Positions 24,735 through 35,640 of a stretch of DNA of 64,000 nt are shown piece after piece; positions within the stretch are counted from its first letter, which is position 1; each line of letters starts with the position of its first letter. The stretch is from the NCBI RefSeq assembly GCF_037975245.1, contig NC_092573.1, positions 16,420,265-16,484,264 of the forward strand, in the 5' to 3' direction. The notes beneath the pieces are model-generated. The model made no database searches and had not been told where the DNA came from. It saw only the letters and a program-made list of their open reading frames with translations. Source of the DNA: Apostichopus japonicus (lineage: Eukaryota > Echinodermata > Holothuroidea > Aspidochirotida > Stichopodidae). Both the position numbers and the translations under genes were made by a program.

Positions 24735-26266
24735 GAGCGGGAGTCCAGAGGGTTTGGTTAGCTGGGAAGGTAACCTATTGCCTGGTACATCACAATGTTC
24801 ACAATGCATTCCTGTATATGAAACCTGACGACTGGCAAACCGACTGTGGTGGATGTGGCTGGGAGAGCGATTTTAAAGTCACCTAATAGCTAACCTAGAT
24901 CAGCTTTCATGGTAACCACATCAAAGTAAGAACAATGTGTCAGGTATGGCCCCAAGAGCAACAAATGGCCATCGCCAGTAATTATTGGTGGTGGGGTACC
25001 CCTGCCAGTGATCAACAATTGACCCCTCACGGCTGACCTAGGTCAGCTCATGAGGTAACCACTTGAAACCTACTGGAAAATGTTGGTTAGGACTTCAGAT
25101 ACAAGGGATGGGCATTGCCAGTAATTTTTATTGGTGGGGTACCCCTGCCAGTAGACCCCCAATATGCCCATCCCCTCATTGACCTAGGTGAGCTCATGAT
25201 TTGACCAGTTGAAAGCTACAGGAAAATAATAGGTATCACTTCATATGTAAGGATGGGCATTTCCAGTATTTTATATTGGTGGGCCACCACTGCCAGAGTC
25301 CGCCCATCCCTTACATATAGAATCCTGTCAATCATTTTCCAGTAGTTTTCAACTGGTTAAATTATGAGCTGACCTAGATCAATGAGGGGGGGGGGGGGGC
25401 ATTTTGGGGGTCTACTGGCAGGGGTACCCCAGTAATATAAATTACTGGAAATGCCCATCCCTTACATATAGAGTCCTGCCAATCATTTTACAGTTGTTTT
25501 CAACTGGTTACCTCATGAGCTAATCTAGGTCAATGGGGGATGGGCATTTTGGGGGTCTACTGGCAGGGTTACCCCACCAATGTAAATGACTGGAAATGCC
25601 CATCCCTTACATATGAAGTGATACCTATCATTTTCCAGTAATATTTCAACTGGTTATCCATGAGCTGACCTAGGTCAATGAGGGAATGGGCATTTTGGGG
25701 GTCTACTGGCAGGGGTACCCCCCCCCCCAATATAAATTACTGGAAATGCCCATCCCTTACATATGAAGTGATACCATTTTCCAGTAGTTTTCAACTGGTT
25801 ACATCATGAGCTCATCTAGGTCAATGGGGGATGGGCATTTTGGGGGTCTACTGGCAGGGGTACCCCACCAATAAAAATTACTGGCAATGCCCATCAGTTG
25901 TATCTGAAGTCCTAACCAACATTTTCCAGTAGGTTTCAAGTGGTTACCTCATGAGCTGACCTAGGTCAGCCTTGAGGGGTCAATTATAGATCACTGGCAG
26001 GGGTACCCCACCACCAATAATTACTGGCAATGGCCATTTGTTGCTCTTGGGGCCATACCTGACACATTGTACTTACTTTGATGTGTTACCATGAAAACTG
26101 ATCTAGGTTAGCTATCAGGTGACTTTAAAATTGCTCTCCCAGCCACACCCACCACAGTCGGTTTGCCAGTCGTCTGGTTTCATATACAGGAATGCACTGT
26201 GAACATTGTGATGTACAAGGCAATTGGTTACCTTCCCAGCTAACCAAACCCTCTGGGCTCCCGGTC
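24735..26266. repeat. Large foldback (hairpin) element with ~400 bp outer arms and internal tandem modules
   Basis: The left arm from gagcgggagtcc (24735) to about 25110 is matched in reverse complement from about 25890 to gggctcccggtc (26266), at high identity over some 370-400 bp. The centre is a stack of ~120 bp modules (atgggcat..., ctactggcaggggtacccc, tgacctaggtcaatgag) whose orientation flips near 25300. About two modules point one way and five the other. Both ends are flanked by TA. No coding frame spans it. A transcript across it would fold into a very long imperfect double-stranded hairpin. Confidence 0.88.
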
Positions 26267-26518
26267 TATTGGGATCATTATTAACATGATTAGCATAATT
26301 ATTAAGCTTTGAAAAATAACTTGGTGTAATGCTGTGCAAAGCTAATAATTATTTGGTAAAGCTGCTATTCCTGGCTTATAATTTGAGGGACCTAGATTTA
26401 AATGTATACCTCCCAATATGTTATAAAATTTTAATGTAAATGTATGTTTATGATAATGTGAGTTATCATGTGCTATATCTGTATCTGTGCTTACACGTAT
26501 ATCATATTTTCTGTTCAC

Positions 26519-26760
26519 AGGTCAATAATGGTGCAGATTTTGGCTTCCTGAAGACAAGTGGGAGGCCATTTGTAGTTAAGAGAAACACTCTTTGTTCGTG
26601 AAGACTTAACTGGTGTCGATTTGGGGTACCACTTTAAAACGAAAGTCATGAGGAACCCTTGCCCAAGATTCAACTTTGCATTATTGTGCAGTGCTATACT
26701 TTTGCGATTCATGTTTGATCCATTAACTTGTCTTAACTTTGTTGGAATAAAATCATATTT
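26519..26760 (+). other. Possible terminal exon with polyadenylation signal
   Basis: A ttctgttcacag acceptor-like site ends at 26520. A 26-codon open frame follows (VNNGADFGFLKTSGRPFVVK and onward) and ends in TGA near 26600. An AATAAA signal lies at 26745-26750. It could be the last exon of a transcript carried by the CACTA-like element; the protein is not recognised. Confidence 0.2.
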
Positions 26761-26894
26761 TCAGATTTTTGTTTACAGTGATTTCTTCTCTATCTGTCGA
26801 AAGTCAGCCTTTGTAGACATCAGAAGTTTTATCAGAAATAAATACTGCCAACGTACACATTATTTGTGTTTCTTCTGCTCTCTTTTCTTTCAGT

Positions 26895-27265
26895 GATGCT
26901 AGTCAGTGAAACTAGTCGGGTTTAATTCTTTCAGTGATTCTAGTCAGTGCAACTAGTCAGTCGATACCGACTAAGAAAGGTTAGTCGGGAGAGGCACCAT
27001 CCTGACTAATGTAAAACCTGCTATAAACTAGTCGGTGGCTCATATAAATTAGTCGGTAAAGACCAACTAATGTCACCAACTAATATAACTGACTAATATA
27101 CATTTACCGACTAAGATATTGTTGATCGACTAAGCTGACGGACTAAGATGACCGACTAAGAAATCCAACTGACCAAGGAATAAATTAGTCGGTATAGCAA
27201 CTGACTAAGGCTATGTTAGTCGGGAGAGGCACCAGATGGACCAACGTTATGTTAGTCGGTGAACC
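26895..27265. repeat. Right subterminal repeats of the CACTA-like element
   Basis: Dense copies of actagtc, gactaag and ttagtcgg(t/g) in both orientations, including two copies of gttagtcgggagaggcacca (26981 and 27214). Together with 20862-21110 this gives the symmetrical subterminal organisation expected of CACTA elements. Confidence 0.8.
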
Positions 27266-27454
27266 AATTTAAGTTTTCAGTGTAGCGACGGTCGGACGTT
27301 ACAGGGTTCAGAATATGGATCTTGCCCTGATGTGGGTATGCGACGAAGCCTACATATAACCGCTTCGGTCACTCCAAGTTGCAGTTGAGTTTGCGTTGAC
27401 TTATTATCTTCTTCTCCGCAATTAATGCAAATTGACAAACTTTAATCACTGAAG

Positions 27455-28088
27455 TATACACGACCGTAACTTAAACAAATCATTGTGAAAAACTTTAGAT
27501 TAGAGTACAGACCTAGCAAGACTCCTTGGATGGAGAAAGCTCTCCCTTGGAAAGTTGAGAGAGACTACTTTTCGGGGACATCATTTGATATGTTGTATTT
27601 GGTTAAATCAACAAAAGAGCAAAATAATTTTATTACTGTTATTTTCCGAATTGCTCCGAAAATTGACCACAAGTGAACATCAGAAGTTTGCAAGTAAGTT
27701 CCTAGTCCTATATTCGTGCCGAACACTTGGCGTCTAGAAATGAACATCTGTAGTGCATGAAGCTTTAAATTTATACACGACCGTAACTTAAACAAATCAT
27801 TGTGAAAAACTTTAGATTAGAGTACAGACCTAGCAAGACTCCTTGGATGGAGAAAGCTCTCCCTTGGAAAGTTGAGAGAGACTACTTTTCGGGGACATCA
27901 TTTGATATGTTGTATTTGGTTAAATCAACAAAAGAGCAAAATAATTTTATTACTGTTATTTTCCGAATTGCTCCGAAAATTGACCACAAGTGAACATCAG
28001 AAGTTTGCAAGTAAGTTCCTAGTCCTATATTCGTGCCGAACACTTGGCGTCTAGAAATGAACATCTGTAGTGCATGAAGCTTTAAATT
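27455..28088 (+). repeat. Perfect 317 bp tandem duplication containing a splice-donor-like site
   Basis: Bases 27455-27771 and 27772-28088 appear identical. Each copy has a 63-codon frame starting with ATG (27485 and 27802) and, just downstream, caa|GTAAGT (27694 and 28011). No family is recognised for the 63-residue frame, and it may be chance. Identity this high means either a very recent duplication or an assembly artefact. Confidence 0.9.
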
Positions 28089-28139
28089 TAGAACATGTTA
28101 AAAACAATTTCTTAACTTATTTTGTCTTTCGTAATTCAG

Positions 28140-28182
28140 CGTGAACCTGGAGAAACAACGGGGTAGCTACGGCGGCCTTCAG
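28140..28182 (+). other. Possible small internal exon
   Basis: A long pyrimidine tract with gtaattcag (to 28139) precedes 43 bp of non-repetitive, GC-richer sequence that ends at cag|GTATAA. With the GTAAGT sites in the duplicated unit upstream, this could form a spliced transcript. The phase and product are unknown. Confidence 0.2.
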
Positions 28183-29759
28183 GTATAAATTAAATATATT
28201 CCAATGAGAATATTCTGTTTGATTAATAAATCACTATAATCGACCACTATGATTTAATTACTCTGGAGACACAGCACATCTATAATACCCACCAAGTTTG
28301 AATTCACTGACCTCATTACCTTTTATGTACTATACGCTCTAAGCGTTAACTGAAACAATTTTCGTTTAAAACTTGTATTACTCGAGTCCGTACTGGTTTG
28401 TACTCATACTTGGGACTTTGCATGTCCTTTTTAGCGATAAAACAGTCAAGTCATTGTCTTTGCTGTATTGTGTGAGTAATCTTTAATTTGCTGCAGTTAG
28501 TGGTGTGTAACATATACGTGTTCTAATTTGGCTTTCAGGTCATGTCTCGTGTAGCATACTATATGTAATAAGAAGTCCAACACACAACACTCCCACTGCT
28601 CTTGTTGCGATAAATCTGATGAGGAGTGTCACATGTTCAATAATACACAATACCTATTCTTTGTTTATAGCACAATTGAAGCAGATCGAACCAAATGCTT
28701 TTATTCCAAGTATTTTTTTTTTCTTATCATATATTTTTAGTACTTGAGTATCCTTTTTTTCGTCCTATATATATTAAAAACATCCCTAAGAAGGGACCTC
28801 ATCCCTTGAGACATTTCATATCAATAGCGCTACCTCTTTTGTTGGCATATAGTCAGAGGATTTATATCCTGGGATTTGCCAGCTTCCAAGAGAATATACT
28901 CTCCAGAGAAGTATCAATTCTTCACTTAATCCTCCTTAGATGTCGTGTTTTTATATTAAGCAAGTTGAAAGCGGCAGAAAACGTGACACTTGATCATACG
29001 TCTGCGGAGATAATGCGCTTTGTCAGCAGTTGTTGTGAATATTGTCCTTTGCAATGTCGGTGAACGAGTTCATTGTATTTTCTGTTTGTGTCGCTGGAAT
29101 TGTTGTTATGCGATGGAAGGACATTTTTCTCGAACTCAACTTGCTCAAGTATGCGATATTTTAATCTACTTTAGATATATAATCACGTTTGAGTTCAAAT
29201 TTCCATAAAACCATGTCTCACATTTGAGTGGAAATAGGGGTCATTATCTGCTATTCATAAATAATCATAGGCAACGGATATATTCCGTACCTGCTGATTC
29301 CTAAGCTACCACTTAACCTGAGACTTCAACAATGCATTGTAAACAGTAATCAGTCATTCAATTACAAGTTCCTCTGACAACCAAAACGTGAAAACGTAAA
29401 CTTTTGCAAGAGAATTTCATTAATATTAAAAGTCACCAATGAAAATTGTAGAAAGTTATCTTTCCTTAGATAATATTCATGTACATAAGCCTTGCATTTA
29501 ATGGCCCCATTTTCTTTGATATTTTATGTCAATGTTCTTTAAACATTCATTCAAACATTTCCTCCAAGCAGTCATAATTTCCTGTATGTTTTTCCCCCGG
29601 ATATTTTGTCATTGATGCCATAGCTAAAAGAACATATTCTTTCCCCTCAAAGTTAGATGTGCAGCAATCATTTGCCAGCTACTGATATATATTTTTCGGG
29701 CAATTTTACGTTGATCCTTTTACCTTCATTGACCTTTGTTTTTTATATTAATTAATTCG
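28183..29759. other. No gene recognised
   Basis: AT-rich sequence. The longest frame (28695-29063) has no recognisable similarity and no splice or coding signature. Confidence 0.45.
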
Positions 29760-30560
29760 CTGTAAGTGTGCATAGTCTGATACTCAAAACCGGGTGGAAG
29801 GGCTTCGGCTACATTGTCATTTTGGTATGCACGTATAATGTTGTTTGCTTGGTTATGTGGCATTTGACATCTGAGTTTTTACCCTATAGCGTGATACGTC
29901 ATGTGAGACGCTACATCCCATACATCACTAGGCACATATCCACCAAGTGCCTATCGTGTTTACGGTTAAGGAGTAGGGAATCGCTTTTTCGCACAACTTT
30001 GGACAAATTAGACATTGACCTTTGGTGTTTTACAATAATTAACGAACTGCAGACGTGTAGTCTATGATATCCTACTTGTGTTTGAAGATTTTAAGCATCA
30101 TTGTAATTTTGGTTATTTTACCTCTGACCATTGCTTCTATGACGTCATGGATCATGCAATCACTATAACCCATGTCAAGGTACATACTCTCCAAGTTTTA
30201 AGACCATCGGCTGTATACAGGTTAAGGTGTCTCAGTGTTAGTTTTGCGAAACGCTTTGTCGCACAAATTTGGCCAAGTTTGACATTTGTATGTATATATG
30301 TATGTATATTAGATCCTCCTGCAAGCAGGAACTCGCGAAGAAGCCTCATTGGCAATTATCAAAGCCGCAAGTTGACCGAAGTCAGTCTCTTACATTCATA
30401 TTTAACGTCCATGATTATTAATTGTTAATTGTCAACAACTCTGTAACTGGACGACATACATTAATCTGGGAGTGACTCGAACCGGGTGTCCTTTGATCAC
30501 GTGAATAATGTTTTGGATTATTTGACCTTTGACCCTGTGTTGTCATTGGTCAATAAGGCG
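29760..30560 (+). repeat. Degenerate dispersed repeat of the GGTCA family
   Basis: It shares phrases with 62290-62660 (ttttggtatgcacgt, ttgcttggttatg, gtttacggttaagg, tttcgcacaactttggac-like segments). It contains two diverged tandem copies (about 29790-30030 and 30090-30300) with gaccttt and ggtcaa motifs. Short frames across it are incidental. Confidence 0.6.
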
Positions 30561-30627
30561 CTACATCCCATGCCCTTGCATGCTCCCATTAATTTGAAGT
30601 CAATCGATCTTACGATCTCAATGCTAC

Positions 30628-30954
30628 TGTATAGTATATGCCTAGTACTAGAGGAGCCCTAATGTAACAGAAGCCAAGCTATCTTCGTAGATATTTTTGC
30701 AGATATTTTATGTTTATTTCTTTGAGACACTACAGTAGGCGTAGTTGGAATTTCTTTTTCATACTTTACAGAAACATAATTTTCCAATGTGCAATTACGC
30801 AGCACCATGTATCTGCCTAAGTGCCTAACCTACTATTGAGATTAGAACAGCAGTCATTGTGGCGAGTGAGTTTTGCGTTTTAGCAAGTAGAATTTTAGTC
30901 ACGGTCGCCAAATAGCGAGTACTTTTTAAAAATATTTCAGTGTCGAGGCCTAGA
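30628..30954 (+). repeat. Dispersed repeat, one of an inverted pair with 47690-48082
   Basis: Shares tagtactagaggagccct, ccaagctatcttcgtag, gagacactacagtaggc, caatgtgcaat.acg, caccatgtatctgcc and tcgccaaatagcgagta with the complement of 47690-48082. Identity appears moderately high with small indels. No terminal repeat or coding frame was identified. Confidence 0.85.
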
Positions 30955-30969
30955 AACCTTTAAAACATG

Positions 30970-31200
30970 ATTTCTCATGGTAGAAATCATGGATACTTTT
31001 CATACATGGTATATGGTTTAGCCATATTGAGTGAAAGAATCCTGTTACTTGTGAGATCAAATCTCATTTGAGGTCACCAGAGGTCAACTTTGAAAACCCT
31101 TTTACCTGATATCTAACGATGGGAATCGTGGATAATTCTCATACTATAGTGTGTGGATGCATCACATTGAGTACAAGACCCCTATTGTTTTGAGTGGAGG
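30970..31200 (+). repeat. Two diverged ~120 bp tandem copies, GGTCA family
   Basis: The string gatttctcatggtagaaatc and its surroundings are echoed about 120 bp later as gatatctaacgatgggaatc. Both copies are followed by a ttgagt(g/a)(a/c)aaga segment. tttgaggtcaccagaggtca links them to the larger GGTCA arrays. Confidence 0.6.
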
Positions 31201-32654
31201 TATGTATTGCCATGTACAGTAGACTGACCTGTGTTTATCATGCCATAGTGTAATTGTATAAAAATGGTGGTTCGGGCCATTAACATTGTAACAGCTATTT
31301 CTGGTCAACTTCAAGCAGAAGTCTAGTGCAATGAAGTCATCGAAACCTGAAAGCATTTCGCATTCTGGTTATTTTAAGAAGTAATTTAGTATATAAGCAG
31401 TTGATATAAATATAAATCATTGTATCAATCAAGTATCAGTCAGTTCGCAGGTTAATTTACTTAAACGAACAGTTGTTTACAGTCTTACCATTACATGACT
31501 GAAGGCCCGCATTGCATATGCACGTAGTAACATTAGGCCTATGTTATAGCATTGGCCGAGTTGGGTTGGGTTGTAGGTTGAATACGTAATGAACAGGTAC
31601 CAGGGGGACCGACCGAACCACGGAGACGGGTACCCGGTTCCGACTTTAGGGACTGGTTCCATCACTAAATTCCCAATCTCCCATCTCCTACCCCGCCCAC
31701 CAGTCGCCCAAACAACAAAATGACATAGGCCTATCTTTATAATCACTCTCATGCTGGGAAAAATTCGCCCATAAGTAATCACATTAAATCTGAACAACGA
31801 AATATCAAACTATGAAAAATGTAACCAATATGAGTTCCATACTCTCCACAACTGTAATGTGATATAGCGAACGATGATTTGCCCAATTCAACTTCTCTAA
31901 CAAAATATATTATTAATTCACACGATCCATACTGCAAATGGTGCAATAAGGTTTCCAAAATAGTGACTCGGACAATCAGGCACAGATGAACATCTAACTT
32001 TGCCCCCTCGGAGACTGATGTAGACTGTGTTCAAAGTACGTCACCATTTTGAAATCTCTCTAACACTTACGATCACGGGAACCGCATACCTGCTGTTACA
32101 TAATATCTAAAATTGAAAGTACGTTCAAGAAATGGATCATTATTACTGTATGACTGGCAGAACTTCATATTAATTTTGTCATCCCACAAGGACGTCGCTA
32201 ACGGGCAATTTGGAACGGATACCAATATAACATAATTACTGGGCTTCGGTCTACTTGCCTGCAAGTCCAGTTATGTCTAGTTATCAGAGTTTTGAGGTTC
32301 AGCAGCATTGGTGCTCTAGGATCATGGCTCCATTGGTTTACATGATGCTTACTATAAAGTCCAATAGCAAAGTGACATAGAAAGTACCTGAGGTATGTTT
32401 GTTAAGTGTAGTCATAGAAACAAACATACTAATATTAAGTCTGGCTGTACTACAGGGTCATATTTGACTGCTATGTGTGGTCCGCGATAACCTTTCTACT
32501 ACAAGTGTTTCTTTGGTCTAACCAAAGAAACATTTGTATTTGGGTTTGTCACCGCCCATTATTGTTGTCTAGGAAACCAGGTTACATTACATACTTTATG
32601 CAAATACGTCGCCAGGGGAAAGACCCCGAAACGTACCTCTTTGCTTTATTAATG
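31201..32654. other. No gene recognised
   Basis: Short unrelated frames only. The 106-codon minus-strand frame at 31477-31797 shows no recognisable domain. A ttgggttgggttg run lies at about 31560. Confidence 0.45.
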
Positions 32655-33690
32655 TCGTAGAAGCCAGATGCTTTTACACTAATGATTTCAATGCACCAAA
32701 TGCTTTTTACAATATACCCGGTTATACGCTCCTCGAACTCAGTTCAATACTCGGTAGTGGAGGTGTTGTTGTTGCAATCTCAAGTACAAAATTAGACCCA
32801 ACGGTATTTGTGAGTCACTCTTTTCTGAAATTGAAACCGCTTCCAATACCACCCATTTAATTGTTGTTATATATTGCCCCCAAAGGTATAAATGACGATA
32901 CTATGGTGCAGGGCTTATGCTCGATTTTCGAGACTATCGTGGCATATTGTAGAGGTTGCAATATTATAGGAGAAGTTTACTGTAATTTATTAAATTCGGA
33001 GAACAGAACTACTATCAATTTTTAATTCATATTAACTCATATTCTTTGACACAAATCCAAATAGTTTGCATCTTTCTTTGTTTGATGTATTAAGTTAATA
33101 TTTATAATCCGTGCGTTCCTGCCATTGTCAATGTTGGATATCTCTGAGCATTTTCAGGATTTTTGACTACCATTGCCATGCTGTATGAAATAGATCTTTT
33201 TTTCCAGAATAGGCTAACCCACTGACCGCAATCTTCCGTGACCTCGTCAATTGTATTTTGTGCATATTGCTATTTACCCCGACATTGCATTTGGTGTATC
33301 TGCTAGAGAACTTGAAATTAACGTTAGACCAATCTCTATCCTGCCTTGGTTTTCGAAAATTCTTGAAAAACCTATGTTTAATAGTTTCTGCAGAATTTCA
33401 ATATCTTTATGATAACAAGTTTGGTTTTATTCCAAGGAGTTCCATTGCATATACAAGTTTTCCATTTCACTGATATGCTGACAGATGCAATTGAACAAAA
33501 ACACTTCGTCTCCTTGTACCTTCCTTGAATCTCAATTGCTTTCGATATCTCCTTCACAAAATTCTCCTTGATAAACTTAAGTACTTGGTTTTAGAGGACA
33601 AGTGCTCCATTGGTTTAAGAGCTATCTCTCGATCCAACAGAAATGAGTTTTCTATTATCAGTAAAGTAAAGTCCAGCTGTGTTCCAATTG
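32655..33690 (+). pseudogene. Decayed LINE: endonuclease and reverse transcriptase fragments
   Basis: Three conceptual segments follow the order of a non-LTR retrotransposon ORF2. First, 32655-32810 reads FNAPNAFYNIPGY then GSGGVVVA, the pattern of the IPGY and R/GGGV motifs of apurinic-type endonucleases. Second, 32869-33027 reads LLYIAPKG and NIIGEVYCNLLNSENR, corresponding to the region where GDFN normally sits; the Asp and Asn of that motif are altered. Third, about 33290-33690 in shifting frames reads VRPISILPWFSKILEK, LYDNKFGF and ILLDKLKY, which match reverse transcriptase blocks ahead of the catalytic YxDD. The YxDD block itself is absent. Stops and frameshifts separate all parts, so it is inactive. 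Best assigned to the CR1/L2/Jockey side of LINEs. Confidence 0.8.
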
Positions 33691-34189
33691 TACCGTGGCG
33701 ATGAAGGGAAGTTTCGAGACTTTGGTTTCGAGTTTCGATATTTCTTATTTTTCTTTTCAAGATTTCGTCACAACTGTCGAATAACAAGATACACATGTAG
33801 AGAAGGATGACTCATCTTCATCAAACTACGAAGGACATATGCTAGCATGAAGGGACTACGTAATAGTGTGTTGCTGTAGTAGCCTCATTGTGCAAACAAG
33901 TATTCACATCGAACCCTTAAAGAGTAGGGAACAACGATTGTATGGACGTAATCCAAAAGTTGAGTCATCTCATGACATGTTTTGCATGCCATAACTACGT
34001 GAGACTTCAAAACTGTCGATGTGAACATGACAAACAATAAACATCGACGGATGAAAGATTTCCTCATTGATTTTGATTAAGAACGTTTCTACAGAAAGTA
34101 TTTTCTGAACTTTGGTCTTAGATAAAACATAGCAAACGTTTCTTTGCTTTCCCAGCCAGCGTAACAGCGTAACATATCTTGTAAAGGAA
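33691..34189. other. No gene recognised; TTTCGA-rich stretch
   Basis: 33710-33760 has repeats of tttcgag/tttcgat similar to 39650-39770 on the other strand. The remainder carries no recognisable feature. Confidence 0.4.
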
Positions 34190-35060
34190 CGTTCTTTGTA
34201 AAATCTGCCAAAGTAGCTGCTGCCCGTGTACTGTGTGCTGTAACATTCGATACTCATAGCTGGTACAGTACTTTTCATAACCTGTAACACATGGTACCGT
34301 CAGTGTTAAGACCACAAAGTATTAATTACTGATGCAAGGTTGTGGGACATGAACAGTAGTTGTTGTAACAGCCATGAGTATCGGCTGGCTTTATATATTT
34401 CAGTATCTTTTTATCAAAGCACTTGTAACATCAATATATCTTACTTGAACGGTATAAGCACACAGTTGTTTTAACCTGTGTGGAGTCTTTTCCAATACAG
34501 TTTGAATCCGAAAAGTGCAAAGTTTGACATCTCTGTGCAGACGCTATAGCGGTACTGCCTTGTCAGTTAATTGTTTTAAAGACAAGATATCATTTGACCG
34601 CAAACTCTTGAAATAGTTGAAAGCAATGAACATGTCCCAAATACTCTTGCATCTCGGTTGGGGTTTACGTAATACGAAATACGGTTTTGCCAACTTCTTG
34701 GTTCAATAGAAAGGACGACAACATGCTCTATTAATAGCACTATATAACTAACACCTCCACTTAGCAGACTAACTAAGAATTCAACTACTTCTTGAACAGA
34801 AGACTGAAAGGGATTGACTTTCCTTTTATGACTGTGAAGTCCATTCGGATAGATATCCATTCGGATAGATACACCGAGTATTGTTTATTGTGCCAAAAGT
34901 TGTAGTTTGTGAGGTAGGGTTGACATGATTTGGAACAGTATAATATGCGTCCTTTAAATCTACGGACGCCATTAAGCAGCCAGGTCGCATTTAACTACAT
35001 TTAACTTTCTGGATGATGCTGTAAGAAACTTGGACAATGAAATAATTGTTTGTACAAAAT
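34190..35060 (-). pseudogene. DIRS-type retrotransposon fragment: reverse transcriptase core and tyrosine recombinase
   Basis: On the minus strand, about 35060-34930 conceptually reads up to CLMASVDLKDAYYTVP, the catalytic D-x-K/A-x-A-Y block of DIRS1-family reverse transcriptase. The rest of the RT, RNase H and methyltransferase region is missing. From 34860 down, PFQSSVQEVVEFLVSLLSGG resembles the SAM-like core-binding region of DIRS tyrosine recombinases. WDMFIAFNYFKSL and LSLKQLTDKA (34640-34540) fit the linker and start of the catalytic domain, and GRFYKERSF near 34200-34230 fits the C-terminal FYxxP region. Stops and frameshifts occur throughout. Order and strand agree with 38070-38560 being the upstream part of the same element. 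Confidence 0.7.
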
Positions 35061-35640
35061 ATCTGGTTCAATGTCGTGCGTTGAAATTGTATATTCCACC
35101 AGGTGTATCGTAAAATATGTATCATTATGTGTACCGTGCATTACGTTAAAATGTTAAGAAAATTAATGTTAAGAATTAGTAATAATTTGTGATGTAATCA
35201 TGAAATAATTACGATATAAGTTAACAGTTAATGTAATGATTGTGTTGTAAATAAAAGTGAAACAAATATATTGTAAAGCACTTTTTTAGATCTATATAAC
35301 AATTTCTATATGATAGTTACAATTGTGTTCGATTGTCGTTTTCTCTTTTCCAAGTCTCCGTTCTTCTTTTCTTTGGCAGGAATATTAAGCTTTTCTTCCC
35401 CCATCCCTACCTCGCAACCCCCCCCCCCTCCCTCTTCATCCATCTCCTTTACCGAACCTTTCCGGCTGATTCCCCTGCAATTGATATAGTACCAACACCT
35501 TTGTTTAATTATTTGCGATAATGATACCGATGAGAGTTTGTCATTCACTGTCCGCTCCTTTCATTACAAAGAACCCTGTACCGCCTACCATGTGTGCAAA
35601 CCACAAGGACTACTAACAAAATATTTATTACGACCCCAGT
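35061..35640. other. Junction region between DIRS and Polinton fragments
   Basis: AT-rich sequence with aataaa at about 35249 and a C/T-rich tract at 35333-35450. No coding similarity until the integrase begins. Neither DIRS-type inverted repeats nor a Polinton end can be recognised. Confidence 0.4.

Larger units (their letters stand above)
20843..27282 (+). mobile_element. CACTA (EnSpm)-like DNA transposon, non-autonomous, with nested insertions
   Basis: The left end CACTGAAAA at 20843 and the right end TTTTCAGTG at 27274-27282 are inverted repeats; about 16 of the first 21 bases match. Both sides are flanked by TA, a possible 2 bp target duplication. CACTG termini, a 2-3 bp duplication and many short subterminal repeats define CACTA elements. 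The subterminal motif here is gactaa/ttagtc. No Transposase_21-like frame is visible, so it is non-autonomous or gutted. It hosts a MULE-like MITE, a hAT element with another hAT inside, a foldback hairpin and exon-like remnants near 24377-24598 and 26519-26760. Orientation is arbitrary, set by the exon-like pieces. Confidence 0.75.

Noticed and set aside
27485-27993. A duplicated 63-residue protein gene
   Set aside because: Kept only as a possible exon; there is no recognisable family and no independent coding evidence beyond the duplication.
29768-30428. Two frames of 99 and 116 codons
   Set aside because: They lie in two diverged copies of a dispersed GGTCA-family repeat, and the translations of the copies do not agree.
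30465-30500. A B-box-like GGTTCGAGTC on the minus strand, suggesting a tRNA or SINE
   Set aside because: The T-stem does not pair (CCCGG against CACTC) and no acceptor, D or anticodon arm can be drawn.
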